A stretch of 64,000 nt of DNA from Aliivibrio sp. 1S175 (GCF_001690985.1 NZ_MAJS01000046.1:248001-312000), one strand, 5' to 3'. Counted from the stretch's first letter, positions 35,437-45,416 are shown. Numbers and translations: made by a program. Notes: generated by a model from the letters alone, not told the origin.

Positions 35437-36771
35437 ATGTTAAAGAAATTAATTACACCAATTACACTCGTCACATTTTCTCTATTAGCGAGTAATGCCA
35501 TTGCAAGTGTAGAACAACCACACCGTTATCTTATCAAAAACGTGAATGTTTATGATGGTAGCGACAAGTTAGTTCCAAACCAAGATGTACTTGTAGAAGG
35601 AAATCTCATAAAGCAAGTTTCTGAAAATATTACGACAACAAAAGATATAGAAATAATTGATGGCGAAAACAAGACCCTAAGCCCTGGATTTATAGCTACT
35701 CATGAGCATCTCACGGCTCAGATGTCTTTTGGGCAATTAGCGACGTCTGACTCTCGATTTATAGGTTATGTTGCTACCGATACAGTAAATACCTACCTAA
35801 TGAATGGCTACACTGCAGTACGAGACGTAGCAGGAAATACGTTTTCTTTAAAGAAAGCAATAGACCAAGGTTACGTAACGGGACCAAGAATCTATCCATC
35901 AGGACCAATGATTAGCCAAACAGCAGGCCACTCGGATCACCGTTTTGATGCTGATGGTTCCAATGTTCGCGGGAATGGTACTTGGGATACGATGGCTCGT
36001 AATTACGATATGGTCGTTGTGGATGGTGTACCTGAGATGCTTAAAGCCGTTAGAGAAAATTTAAGAAGAGGTGCTACACAAATTAAGATTGCTGTAGGCG
36101 GAGGAACTGGCTCTATTTCTGATCCACTCGATGTTGTTGAATTTAGACCAGAAGAGATTAAAGCAGCAACTGATGCGACAGGTGATTGGGGAACATATGT
36201 TCTATCACATGTCTATAACAATAGAGGTATTCGCCGTGCCATTGACAATGGCGTAAAAAGTATTGAGCATGCAAACCTTATCGATGAGAAAACATTGCGC
36301 TACATGAAGAAAAATGACGTGTGGTTATCTCCTCAAGTAAGTGTTTATACTTTCATTCCTAAAGGTTACACCGAAGAACAGGCAGATAAACATCGTGAAG
36401 CATATGCTGGCCTTGATAATTTATTCACTATAGCTAAAAAGATAGGCTATGAAAAAATCTCATTTGGTACTGATATTATTACAGACCCTGAAGCAATTAG
36501 AACAATGAATAATGAATTTGTTCATCGTACAAAATGGTTTTCTAATGCAGAGGTTATGCAACAAGCAACGTCTAACTCTGCTGCATTACTCGCTCTATCA
36601 GGTAAACGTAACCCATACCCACATCCAATGGGTGTAATTAAAGAAGGGGCATACGCAGATTTATTATTAATCGATGGTAACCCACTTGAAGATATTACAA
36701 TTCTTACCAACCCGACAGATAACCTTAAATTGATCATGAAAGACGGTGTAATATACAAAAATACACTTTAA
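35437..36771 (+). CDS. Secreted amidohydrolase (imidazolonepropionase/Xaa-Pro dipeptidase-like branch)
   Basis: A 444-residue amidohydrolase with a signal peptide (cleavage near ASNAIA, residue 23). Metal-site residues are H-E-H in THEHLTAQ, the lysine in QIKIAVGGGTGS (candidate carbamylated bridge), the histidines of LSHVYN and IEHANLI, and the aspartate in FGTDI. Related proteins hydrolyse prolidase-type dipeptides or small amides. It is monocistronic. It differs from the lipoprotein amidohydrolase at 17020 in its motifs. The substrate is unknown. Confidence 0.85.
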   Translation: MLKKLITPITLVTFSLLASNAIASVEQPHRYLIKNVNVYDGSDKLVPNQDVLVEGNLIKQVSENITTTKDIEIIDGENKTLSPGFIATHEHLTAQMSFGQLATSDSRFIGYVATDTVNTYLMNGYTAVRDVAGNTFSLKKAIDQGYVTGPRIYPSGPMISQTAGHSDHRFDADGSNVRGNGTWDTMARNYDMVVVDGVPEMLKAVRENLRRGATQIKIAVGGGTGSISDPLDVVEFRPEEIKAATDATGDWGTYVLSHVYNNRGIRRAIDNGVKSIEHANLIDEKTLRYMKKNDVWLSPQVSVYTFIPKGYTEEQADKHREAYAGLDNLFTIAKKIGYEKISFGTDIITDPEAIRTMNNEFVHRTKWFSNAEVMQQATSNSAALLALSGKRNPYPHPMGVIKEGAYADLLLIDGNPLEDITILTNPTDNLKLIMKDGVIYKNTL

Positions 36772-37560
36772 ATAATACATTCGAGTGCATGGATGCACAC
36801 GATACTTTAAAATAACGAGCACTTACCTAGGCGACTTCACTTTAATCACTTGTATTGCTAAATATCACTATTTTGTGTTGTTTACTTGCAAGATAAGATC
36901 AAAGAATATCTCAATAGTCAAAGCTATTCCCTCATTTTAACTCACACATCATTCCAGCTCGTATCTCCAGTAATATACAGCCACTTACATGTATTAATAG
37001 AGTTATCCATACAAGCATACTTCCATCGCTCAGCACTGTCTGAATGGCCAGTAAGCATGATTTATAACGTTTCTCATCTAGCAACAAGTCGTCATCAGCA
37101 ACGTCAATGCTCTTCGTTTCCACAACAAAAATCTTAGTTATATCACTGGTTTTATAGCCCTAAACAGCGCTTAGACCTAGAGGTTTGTTTGCATAGTCAA
37201 AAACGAGAGTAATAGGTAAAAGTGTTGGAATGATTATTTTTGTCGTAATGGGTCGGAAATAAAGCCTAATGAGTAGTTGATAATATAGTTGTAACTTAGA
37301 TGACAGGTTAGCTAAGTATCAAGTCAAAATAAACGAAGCTAAAAATCAAAATCGGCCAACATAAAGAATGTTGGCCGACTTGCCATATTGTTGAGATTAT
37401 TCGCTACCTTGTAATACCCATCTGGATAAGTAATTGGTCATAGAATTGCGCAGGAAAATTCATTTATAACAAGGAGTCAATTGCAATTAACTAGTTATTC
37501 TAACTACAAAATTGACAAAGAAGTTAGAAAGGAATTTAACCAGCAAGAATGACCAAGTAT
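36772..37560. other. Gene-free interval of 789 bp
   Basis: No supported gene; short open frames here show no recognisable motifs. A strong hairpin CGGCCAACAT / ATGTTGGCCG sits at 37353-37377 with T-rich sequence on its minus-strand 3' side, so it may terminate the esterase transcript. A small GTGCAT / ATGCAC hairpin at 36785-36798 follows the amidohydrolase. Confidence 0.5.
37353..37377 (-). terminator. Hairpin 3' of the esterase-like gene
   Basis: Perfect 10-bp stem with a 5-nt loop about 185 bp after the stop codon of the minus-strand gene at 37561; a T-rich tract follows on that strand. Confidence 0.6.
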
Positions 37561-39651
37561 TTATTTAGATTGGTATAAGTAAGGTATTAATAGCTTTTCA
37601 TCTTCAAGCCCATTTAATAGGCCATTGCGTAATTTAGGGTCAATTCCCGATTGAGTCGCACTGTCCCAATCATATTGCATCATAATTTTGCCTGTGCTTT
37701 CAATCACCATCACACTGTCTAATGCTTCGCTATATTGGTAGTTATCGAACAGTTGGTCACTAAACCAAACACGCGATAATTTATTCATGAGTGTTTTATC
37801 TTGGTCACTAGGGTGAACACTCATACCATCTAATTTAAACGCTTTATTAAACACGAAAGGCAACTCTGAACCATGGCAAGCACCACTAATACAGCTAATG
37901 GATTTAAGTAAATCTGTAATACCAAGGTTTATTTCATTGTCAAAGCTCCAAACATTAAAGCTCGGGCGATAATTAAAATGATAAAAGCTCACCGGGACAT
38001 TATTATCGTCACTCTGTTTTGCTTTCAACCTTGCAGGTCCTGCAAACACAATTGCATTCACTAATGACTTAAATTGCGACATATTATCGCCAGCACCACC
38101 GAGGGTACTTTCCGAATTAGGGTAAAAGTCGGTTAACGCTAATAATTCATTATTAGTTTCGCTGTTGCCTAACCCTAAAAATAATTTACTGACGGCTTCA
38201 TAAGCACTGCTCGGCAAGTCGCCTAATAGATCCTCAATGGCCAGTTTAGTACTCGCATCTTGCACGGTTAATGCAGATAGCTCATCCTGTAAACGCTCAA
38301 CATTGTCCTCTTGTGCTAACCACTGTTGCAGTGTACTGACCTGTAGAGATTGAGATGCTAACGCATCGTTATTGATAGCATCTTCACTGATTAATTCAAT
38401 CAATGTCGGAATTAAAAAGGTTAACATTGGCAACATACTGACGGTATTGGCTTCATCGGCATTCACACCGAGTACGGTTGGAATAGTCAATGCCGTTTCC
38501 ATCGGTTGTGTGGTCACATGTAAACCTTCGTTGGCACTGCCAAACAGCGGTTTATAATATTCTACATAAGGTGCAAAGGGCATTAACGTCGCGATAGGTG
38601 TTATCTCATTCGAGATTTTGCTGATAACGCAGGTTGCGCCATAGTCGATTTTATCAGTATCAATGCAATCAAGTCCTGTCCATGCACCAATACGCTCGAT
38701 TGGATCAAGTACTTTGCTTTGTAATTGCATAATTTCATCAACTGACAAGCTATCGAGCGCTTCAGTCGCAAATAACTCACTACTGTAGTCATTTATTTTG
38801 CTGGCCATTTTTTTAGCTTGCCCATAGTTTTGATAATCAAAGCCATACGGATTACTTTGCATGATAGCGCGTTGTATGTAACTCCCCGATACCACATCAT
38901 CCCCTTCGGTTTGTTGTAATATACCAATTGACATTGCGCCGGCCCCTTGGCCCATCACGGTGACATTAGCTGGATTGCCACCAAACTCAGTGATATGTTG
39001 GTTAATCCACTCTAGTGCCCTTTTTTGATCACCAATGGCAAAGTTGCCACCTTCAGGTTGTTCGGTCCATAAACTCCCCAATATACCCAGACGGTAGTTT
39101 ATGCTCACCATTAAAAAAGGGTTGCCATCATCAATGCCTTGTGCGACGACGGTATCACCCTGCGTGATTGCATCTGATGCGCTACCCTGCTCAAAATCGC
39201 CACCATGAATAAAAACATACACAGGTAAATGATCACCGGAATAAGTACCTTCTGGTCGCCAAATATTTAAGTTTAGGCAATCTTCCGATTGCACTTGCTG
39301 CGTTGAGACGACCTGTGGACACGCATCACCAAATTTTGTGGCATTAATATTTCCCGCTAATTCACTGGTAACACTATGTGCAAAGCGATCTGCACTCGCA
39401 TAGTTAACACCTTTAAAGGTTTCAATCGCCACTAAGCTTTCATCACCCGTTTGAGTCGTGATAACGACAGATTCCTGTAATGCTCGTAATGTCGCATGCT
39501 CGAATTCTATCGTAATTTGTTGTGGCGGTAAGGGTAACAGCGGTAAGGGCTCAGAGGGAATAACGGTCGTTTCCTCTTCGCTATTACAAGCAGAGAGTAC
39601 CACTGACACACTAAGGGCCAATAAAGAGTGCTGTATTAAAGTCTTAGTCAT
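37561..39651 (-). CDS. Carboxylesterase-type B lipoprotein lacking the nucleophile serine
   Basis: A 696-residue alpha/beta-hydrolase of the carboxylesterase/cholinesterase family with lipobox LSAC (Cys22). Family signature 2 is present as EDCLNLNIWRP, as are the oxyanion-hole region FIHGGDFEQGS, GNFAIGDQKRALEWI, the acid site GVNADEAN and the histidine region CHGSELPFVF. However, the nucleophile elbow reads VMGQG236AGAMS where active enzymes have G-x-S-x-G, so Gly replaces Ser (codon at 38944-38946 is GGG). It is therefore predicted to be catalytically dead or to use another residue. One copy of the shared upstream motif lies at 39727-39743. Confidence 0.85.
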   Translation of the reverse strand: MTKTLIQHSLLALSVSVVLSACNSEEETTVIPSEPLPLLPLPPQQITIEFEHATLRALQESVVITTQTGDESLVAIETFKGVNYASADRFAHSVTSELAGNINATKFGDACPQVVSTQQVQSEDCLNLNIWRPEGTYSGDHLPVYVFIHGGDFEQGSASDAITQGDTVVAQGIDDGNPFLMVSINYRLGILGSLWTEQPEGGNFAIGDQKRALEWINQHITEFGGNPANVTVMGQGAGAMSIGILQQTEGDDVVSGSYIQRAIMQSNPYGFDYQNYGQAKKMASKINDYSSELFATEALDSLSVDEIMQLQSKVLDPIERIGAWTGLDCIDTDKIDYGATCVISKISNEITPIATLMPFAPYVEYYKPLFGSANEGLHVTTQPMETALTIPTVLGVNADEANTVSMLPMLTFLIPTLIELISEDAINNDALASQSLQVSTLQQWLAQEDNVERLQDELSALTVQDASTKLAIEDLLGDLPSSAYEAVSKLFLGLGNSETNNELLALTDFYPNSESTLGGAGDNMSQFKSLVNAIVFAGPARLKAKQSDDNNVPVSFYHFNYRPSFNVWSFDNEINLGITDLLKSISCISGACHGSELPFVFNKAFKLDGMSVHPSDQDKTLMNKLSRVWFSDQLFDNYQYSEALDSVMVIESTGKIMMQYDWDSATQSGIDPKLRNGLLNGLEDEKLLIPYLYQSK

Positions 39652-39726
39652 GATAATAGTTATTCCATAGTAATGATGAGCCTAATGTTGATAGGCTCAT
39701 CATAAAGAGAGATAAGAAATAACAAC

Positions 39727-39743
39727 AATCGCTTTTGATGGAT
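39727..39743 (-). promoter_or_regulatory. Shared upstream motif, copy 1 (esterase-like gene)
   Basis: Minus strand reads ATCCATCAAAAGCGATT, 16 of 17 identical to the copies at 45538 and 48123. It ends about 75 bp upstream of the esterase-like gene. Confidence 0.7.
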
Positions 39744-39816
39744 CACGCCCTCCTTACAACCTTCACCCGCATTCTCACGCCAATAGTATCGCATCTAGAG
39801 TATCGATACGGTGAGA

Positions 39817-40992
39817 TTAAAAGCCACTACCAAGATTAAAGTACAACGCCTGCTCTTCATCACTAAAAGCCACATCAACACCAATATGTAGCCCATAACG
39901 GCGCGCTATTTGATAACGAAATCCAGCACCATAGGCATCAACACGATCCTCTTTAGCTGACTCAAAACGGTTTTCTGTGTGGGTCATACCTACACCATAG
40001 AAACCAGATACCGTCCAACGATGATCAATGTCATAGGTTACTTGTGACTGTAAAGTGACGACGTTATCCCCTTGAAAACGGTAGGAAGACACCCCACGTA
40101 ATTTCACGTAAGGCTGCGCCGTGGGTGAAACAAAACTATCTTCACTGTTAAAAGCCTGATAGTTACCTGCAAAAGCTAATGTCCAATCCTGTGCAATGGG
40201 TATGTACCCTTCACCATTAAGCACCAAGTTTTGATAATTTGAATCACTGCCAATATTTTCGTCATAGACCATATATTCAAGACCGACAGCATGCCCCTCG
40301 GTCGGAAAGAAAATATTATTTCGCGTATCATAGTCGGCGGTGACACCAATGCCAGAGGTAAGAGAATCGTTTCCCAAGGTAAGTCCCATTAGTTTATCAA
40401 CCCATTTCTTATCTGAATGTACCGAGCTCTTCATTGCGACTTGTTTTATGCCTAGCATTAAAGGTGTACGTGCGATCCTAAATTGTAGTTTTTGCAACAT
40501 ACCAATACCCTTTGTTTCTGTACCGAACTGCAACGTTTGTCTAGCCCCTCCCAATGAGAACTCTTTATATATTGCTAAATTAGCCTGACCTAAGCCGATG
40601 CCACCGGTATAACGAATGGAATCGCTTAGCCAAGAATGCCGGTGTCCAGCAAAGGCAAGCCACGTACCATTTTGGGTTCCCGCAGCCCCCACCAGTGTAA
40701 TAGCAGCGGGCATTAGCTGGGCCCCACCATCGAGGGAGTTCATCGCGAGTGTTTTACGCTTCTCTTTTTCTTCTTCTGTTTCATGCATAAACATCCCCAT
40801 CAACCCACCACCGATACCAACCGCAGGCTCTGTTATCAAAATAGGAACAGGTAAAAAACCAAAACTATTCTCAGCAATATAATGCCCCATATCAAAGCGC
40901 AAATCCGTTGGGTCTGAAAATGAAGCGTAAGTGGGTGCATTCCATGCCAGCGTTAGCACAGCAAGGGAGTTTAATAACGTATTTTTTCTCAT
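39817..40992 (-). CDS. Outer-membrane surface-antigen (D15/BamA-like) barrel protein
   Basis: The ATG at 40992 gives a 391-residue precursor with a signal peptide ending near NAPTYA (residue 23). The mature part matches the Bac_surface_Ag barrel: VGIGGGLMGMF, GLGQANLAIYKEFSLGG, GVTADYDTRNNIFFPTEGHAVGLE and a C-terminal aromatic residue in LYFNLGSGF, the BAM-dependent insertion signal. No POTRA domain is present. An ATG at 41058 would add a non-signal extension and is rejected. It lies downstream of the LysR gene and near the patatin lipoprotein; a functional link is possible but unproven. Confidence 0.83.
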   Translation of the reverse strand: MRKNTLLNSLAVLTLAWNAPTYASFSDPTDLRFDMGHYIAENSFGFLPVPILITEPAVGIGGGLMGMFMHETEEEKEKRKTLAMNSLDGGAQLMPAAITLVGAAGTQNGTWLAFAGHRHSWLSDSIRYTGGIGLGQANLAIYKEFSLGGARQTLQFGTETKGIGMLQKLQFRIARTPLMLGIKQVAMKSSVHSDKKWVDKLMGLTLGNDSLTSGIGVTADYDTRNNIFFPTEGHAVGLEYMVYDENIGSDSNYQNLVLNGEGYIPIAQDWTLAFAGNYQAFNSEDSFVSPTAQPYVKLRGVSSYRFQGDNVVTLQSQVTYDIDHRWTVSGFYGVGMTHTENRFESAKEDRVDAYGAGFRYQIARRYGLHIGVDVAFSDEEQALYFNLGSGF

Positions 40993-41100
40993 TGAGCACT
41001 CTTTAAAAGTAAGTGTTAATGCAATACATGAGCGACACTTAGTAAAAAAGAGGCTCAATCATGAATAACACTGATTTTAAAGGAGCGAGAGAAAAAGCTT

Positions 41101-41126
41101 AACTCACAGAAAGAGGACTGAACCCT
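41101..41126 (-). promoter_or_regulatory. Weak sixth match to the shared motif (barrel gene)
   Basis: Minus strand reads AGGGTTCAGTCCTCTTTCTG, then TGAGTT. This resembles the region GAGGGTTCGATCCATCATAT at the 45.4-kb copy but with several mismatches. About 110 bp upstream of the barrel gene. Confidence 0.3.
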
Positions 41127-41179
41127 ACCAATCATGCAAAGGTAGTGGAGTAAGGAGTATAAAAAACGATAATAAAAAG

Positions 41180-41211
41180 AAAGCAATAAATATACCTGTA
41201 TTTATTGCTTT
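41180..41211 (-). terminator. Terminator after the LysR gene
   Basis: Perfect 13-bp stem AAAGCAATAAATA / TATTTATTGCTTT with a 6-nt loop, followed on the minus strand by a T-rich tract. Confidence 0.88.
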
Positions 41212-41222
41212 GAAGGTGCGGA

Positions 41223-42137
41223 TTAATGAGGGTTTTGAATGGTGTCCAAATGTGCAATGTAGCGCTCAATTGCTTCTACAATCGAATTTTTAATCGTTTT
41301 AATCTGTTTTGAGTGTGGGCACCATAATGCGATACCAAACTTTACCCCTCTTTTCATTTCATCCGCAAACAGTGGCTCCACGTCACTCGCGGTGTATTCT
41401 GATTCGGTAAGGACTTTAGGCAATAACGCCCAGCCCAATCCTTCTTGTACTAATTTGATGACCAGAGTAAGTTGATCGATGACTTCATGGTTAGGCGAAA
41501 AGACTATTTTCTCGCTTAGTCCCTCATCAATAAATGACTTTAATACAAATTGACGCGATGTTTTCAACGCAGCAAATACCTCATCCGCTGGTAGTTCAGC
41601 CAAGTCAGATCCCTTTTTCACAAAAGGTAGAAACTCCAAATTGCCCAAAAAAGTGGCATCAAAGCTATGCATAGCACTACTTTCATGGATATTCACCAAA
41701 CCAAAATGATAAATATTATCCATGATCCCCTGCTTTATCTCGGCTTTATTTCGCACTAAAAAGTTAACGCGCATCATGGGAAAATCATTCGCAAGTTGAA
41801 TACGTATTTGAGATAGCATGCGTTGGGGCAAAATACTCGGGTAGGCTATGGTAATATTTTCTAACCCACCATAGGATAAACTCAATGCTGCTTTATCGAA
41901 AACACGTGCCTGCTCTATGGTTTGTCTCGCATAGTGATACAAAAATTTACCGTCGTCTGTTACGTTAACAGTACGGCCAACACGTTCAAAAAGTTCGACA
42001 GCTAATTGGTCTTCTAAATTAGTGATAACTTGACCAATCGTTGTGCGGTGCTTATTTAATTTAACCGCAGCTTTACTGAAAGAAAGCTGTTCATATACAG
42101 CAACAAAAGCTTGAAGTTGTTCGAGGCTAAACTGCAT
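41223..42137 (-). CDS. LysR-family transcriptional regulator
   Basis: About 304 residues from ATG 42137 (MQFSLEQLQAFVAVYEQLSF). The N-terminal winged helix-turn-helix is clear (FSKAAVKLNKHRTTIGQVI, then NLEDQLAVELFERVGRTV), followed by the two-lobed substrate-binding domain ending in WALLPKVL. An ATG at 42173 would add twelve residues. It lies amid the genes that share the ATCCATCA-AAGCGATT motif and is the only regulator in the cluster, so it is the leading candidate to bind that motif. In E. coli a LysR regulator (AaeR) also controls a DUF1656-HlyD-FUSC efflux operon like the one at 45.6 kb. Confidence 0.88.
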   Translation of the reverse strand: MQFSLEQLQAFVAVYEQLSFSKAAVKLNKHRTTIGQVITNLEDQLAVELFERVGRTVNVTDDGKFLYHYARQTIEQARVFDKAALSLSYGGLENITIAYPSILPQRMLSQIRIQLANDFPMMRVNFLVRNKAEIKQGIMDNIYHFGLVNIHESSAMHSFDATFLGNLEFLPFVKKGSDLAELPADEVFAALKTSRQFVLKSFIDEGLSEKIVFSPNHEVIDQLTLVIKLVQEGLGWALLPKVLTESEYTASDVEPLFADEMKRGVKFGIALWCPHSKQIKTIKNSIVEAIERYIAHLDTIQNPH

Positions 42138-42274
42138 ATTCTCATGTTCTTTTAATATAAAGTTATACATCAAAGTATATCATTAAGAATCTAAAAAACT
42201 AGTTCACTTATCCAGCGTGTACATTGTTCACTTATCAATGCACCGCATTCATTCTGCGAACGTTGAATGACTGA

Positions 42275-43459
42275 TTAGCGTGGGTATATGCTCTGAGAGC
42301 CTTCTTTCCATACATTACCCCTGATTGCTTTCGCATAACCATACTCATACAAGGCATTCATATAGTGTAAATCGAACATATCCTGAGTCGATTTTTTTCC
42401 TTGAAAATCCTCTTCTATTTGAGTAAAAAAGAGATCTAGATGTTCTACTTCACTAAAATATAACATCCTATATAAATCACCCATACTTTGCTGAACCACC
42501 ATTGAATCGACACTTCTTTTTAACAGTTCAACACCTTTATCTTGCGTTGAATGGTATCGCGCAGTAAAGACACCATTACGTATCACATCTACCCTAGGCG
42601 TGGTCGTTAATCCCAATGCAATATTGATTTTACTGTAATCAAGATGGCCTGGCTTAAAGAAAACTTGTGCCGACATACCACCATCAACATGCAACTCTTC
42701 GAATGTATCACCTTGATAATTCACATCAATAAATTGCGGTGGAAACACCCCTGGAATAGATGCACTTGCCGTCAGAACTTGATGAATCAAGTGTACTTTA
42801 TTAGGGAGGTCGCTTTGTGCAATGGCACCGATATTCCAAATAACTAATTCATCAGAATCAAAATGCGATGTGCCAATAAATAAACGTCGACCTGCACGGT
42901 GTTCTACAGCCATTTTTTCAATTATTTGCTCAGTATAAACCTGCTCAATAAAACGGAACATATCATTACCGTCGCTGAATGCATCCTTAATCAAGGCATT
43001 TATAATATTGCCACTACCAAGCACCATACTGTCATCCATTCCTAAAGTGACGGCTTTTAAGTGAGATATTTCATCTCCCCCTATAAATACAAATGGCGCC
43101 ATCAATGCCCCTGCACTGATACCCGTTACTACCGTGTATTCATTGAGCCGGCCACTATCATGCAAGCCATTTATAATGCCCGCGCCATACGCACCATTAG
43201 CACCGCCACCCGATAACGCTAAAATATTAAACCTATCCCCTTTGACCTTTAACGGGGTCGAGTTATCTTCCTTAGATAGTAAAAAATCGACACCTCCATC
43301 TGGCCATATTCGAAACGGTTCTGCTTTCTTGTCTTGTTGAGTCTCAATAGAGACCGCTCTGTAATTTTCTTTTGTCACACGTTTTTCAAGTGTATGCGTA
43401 GAACTACACGCCGTTAGCAATAGCGCTAAAATAGTAATGCCATAATGTTTACTTTCCAT
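42275..43459 (-). CDS. Patatin-like phospholipase lipoprotein
   Basis: A 394-residue lipoprotein (lipobox LLTAC, Cys18) with a patatin domain at about residues 77-290. The Ser-Asp dyad is visible: oxyanion glycine loop SGGGANGAYGAG, nucleophile elbow G-I-S115-A-G and the D-G-G motif at Asp259 (HVDGGMSAQ). It should hydrolyse phospholipids or lysophospholipids at the envelope. It starts 41 bp after the stop of the AspT-type gene on the same strand and is probably co-transcribed with it. Confidence 0.88.
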   Translation of the reverse strand: MESKHYGITILALLLTACSSTHTLEKRVTKENYRAVSIETQQDKKAEPFRIWPDGGVDFLLSKEDNSTPLKVKGDRFNILALSGGGANGAYGAGIINGLHDSGRLNEYTVVTGISAGALMAPFVFIGGDEISHLKAVTLGMDDSMVLGSGNIINALIKDAFSDGNDMFRFIEQVYTEQIIEKMAVEHRAGRRLFIGTSHFDSDELVIWNIGAIAQSDLPNKVHLIHQVLTASASIPGVFPPQFIDVNYQGDTFEELHVDGGMSAQVFFKPGHLDYSKINIALGLTTTPRVDVIRNGVFTARYHSTQDKGVELLKRSVDSMVVQQSMGDLYRMLYFSEVEHLDLFFTQIEEDFQGKKSTQDMFDLHYMNALYEYGYAKAIRGNVWKEGSQSIYPR

Positions 43460-43500
43460 AAATTTCTCTTTTTATGCCCAATAACTAATAAAGTAGCTCG

Positions 43501-45216
43501 TTACATAGTCGCATTAACAGTAATAACAGCGACGATAATAGGCCCTAATAATGTGAGTAAAATGGTGGACACCGCATAGGTAGCGGTGAATGAAAATACC
43601 GGTGTTGCATTACCGGCTTTTTCCATCAGAGCAGCAAAACCAGGATTTGCACTGCGTCCACCGACGATACAACCTAATGCTTCGATTGGGTTTTTAATGT
43701 TCAATACATAATATGAGAAGAAGAAAGAGAGAATTTGTGGAATAAGCGTAACCATAGCCCCTAAAAACAACAGTGAGGTACCATGCGCTTTGATGCTAGC
43801 AAGTGCTTGAGGGCCGGCTTCAAGACCAACAATACCTACAAACATAGCAAGGCCAAAATCACGAATGAAGTTAGATGCCACCATCGGAAATGCACCAATG
43901 TTGAAATGGTGGTGGCGAAGCCATCCGAGCACTAAGCCGACTATCAAACACCCAGGGCCCGTGCCTATCGAGACGGGAATGCCTGCAATACTAAAATTAA
44001 TAAGACCAATGAATAACCCTAACGACATCCCTAAACCAAAGATAAAAAAATCGGTGGTCAAAGCGGAATCCAACCGTTTACCAATGTTTTTTTCAACACG
44101 GTTAATATCTTCAGCTGAGCCCGTTAACGCGATAACATCATTTTTTTTAAAAATTAAGTGCGGGGAAACTTCAACAGGCGTGCCTTCGCGTAAGTAATCC
44201 GTGATGTAAATACCACGGTAAGTACCTTCATTAGAAAAATCTTTTATTTGCTGTAGTGATTGTCCAATAAATTGACGATGACTAGCAATTAACTGGCGAG
44301 TCTCTTCTATACCCACAAACCCCTCAGGGATAGCGACTTCACTTCCAAATATATTATCTTCTAATTGGTACACCGCATCTTGATGACCGGTGATGATAAT
44401 CACATCACCCTTCTCAAGACGTTGGCGACCATCACTTACTGGCACTTTGCCAACACGTTCAATCAATTCAATACGTACATCAATAGTAGGTTTGTTAATT
44501 TCATCGAGTGACTTACCAAGTGCAATACTTTTTGAATTCACTTCGTAAGCACGCGAAACCAAATTAATGACGGCATTAACCTCACCTGGTGCAAGCTCTG
44601 CTTTACCGTTCGACACTTTACCAGCAAGCTTAATTGCTTCAGCACGGATATCCCATTTCATGAAAGCCGGAATAATCCAAGTCACCATAAAAATAGGGCC
44701 CAATGCACCAAACACATAAGTGACCGCATAACCGACCGCCATATGAGTTTGCATCAACTGCTTTGCCTCTGTAGTTAACCCGTCAAGCTGACTTATCGCA
44801 TCGCCCGCAGTACCAATGATGGCAGATTGGCTTAGCCCACCAGCGGCAAGTCCAGCAGCGGTGCCTTGATCAAGATCAAATAACCAAGCAACCGCAATAA
44901 CACACACTAAACCAGTGACTGTCATGACAACCGCTGACAGGAGAATATTGATGGTTTTAACATTGAAAGCGTTAAAGAAATGTGCACCTCCTTGATACCC
45001 CACCGCATAAATAAACAGTGCAAAGAAGAGGCTTTTCATACCAGGATCGAAACTGACACCAAATTGCCCAATAATCACGCCTATTAATAATGTGCCCGCA
45101 ACCCCACCAAGAACAAAGCGCCCAATGGTAATTTTGCCGACTAAGTAGCCGAGTGAAAGCGTAATAAATAGTGCAATAAAGGGGGACACACTAAATAGTT
45201 GATGAACAATATCCAT
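43501..45216 (-). CDS. AspT/YidE-family amino-acid exchanger (first copy)
   Basis: A 571-residue membrane protein of the aspartate:alanine exchanger family. Two membrane halves of about five helices flank a cytoplasmic region with two TrkA_C/RCK-C domains (PTIDVRIELIERVGKVPV and GQSLQQIKDFSNEGTYRGIY). Family motifs include AAGLAAGGLSQSAIIGTAGDA and GCIVGGRSANPGFAALMEKAG. Such carriers swap a substrate amino acid for its decarboxylated product. It heads the minus-strand unit with the patatin gene; the shared motif lies about 185 bp upstream at 45400-45416. Confidence 0.88.
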   Translation of the reverse strand: MDIVHQLFSVSPFIALFITLSLGYLVGKITIGRFVLGGVAGTLLIGVIIGQFGVSFDPGMKSLFFALFIYAVGYQGGAHFFNAFNVKTINILLSAVVMTVTGLVCVIAVAWLFDLDQGTAAGLAAGGLSQSAIIGTAGDAISQLDGLTTEAKQLMQTHMAVGYAVTYVFGALGPIFMVTWIIPAFMKWDIRAEAIKLAGKVSNGKAELAPGEVNAVINLVSRAYEVNSKSIALGKSLDEINKPTIDVRIELIERVGKVPVSDGRQRLEKGDVIIITGHQDAVYQLEDNIFGSEVAIPEGFVGIEETRQLIASHRQFIGQSLQQIKDFSNEGTYRGIYITDYLREGTPVEVSPHLIFKKNDVIALTGSAEDINRVEKNIGKRLDSALTTDFFIFGLGMSLGLFIGLINFSIAGIPVSIGTGPGCLIVGLVLGWLRHHHFNIGAFPMVASNFIRDFGLAMFVGIVGLEAGPQALASIKAHGTSLLFLGAMVTLIPQILSFFFSYYVLNIKNPIEALGCIVGGRSANPGFAALMEKAGNATPVFSFTATYAVSTILLTLLGPIIVAVITVNATM

Positions 45217-45399
45217 AGTTTTATCACTTCAAAATTTTAATTAATCTTTTATTCACAACAAAATGGCGACGGAAAAGTACGTTTTGTCACGCCTCTTAAC
45301 TTAATCATTTCATCAAGTTACCTTAAAAAATGGGACTAAATAGTATTAACCCATCATCAGAAAGTAACGCCATCATAGTGGGATAAAGCAATAATCATA

Positions 45400-45416
45400 A
45401 ATCACATATGATGGAT
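45400..45416 (-). promoter_or_regulatory. Shared upstream motif, copy 2 (AspT-patatin unit)
   Basis: Minus strand reads ATCCATCATATGTGATT, 14 of 17 identical to the copy at 45538. It is preceded by GAGGGTTCG, which is similar to the gadB copy. Confidence 0.6.

Noticed and set aside
36886-37137. 83-codon plus-strand frame and an opposing 63-codon frame
   Set aside because: Neither has a recognisable motif or a convincing start; both overlap each other in a gene-poor interval.
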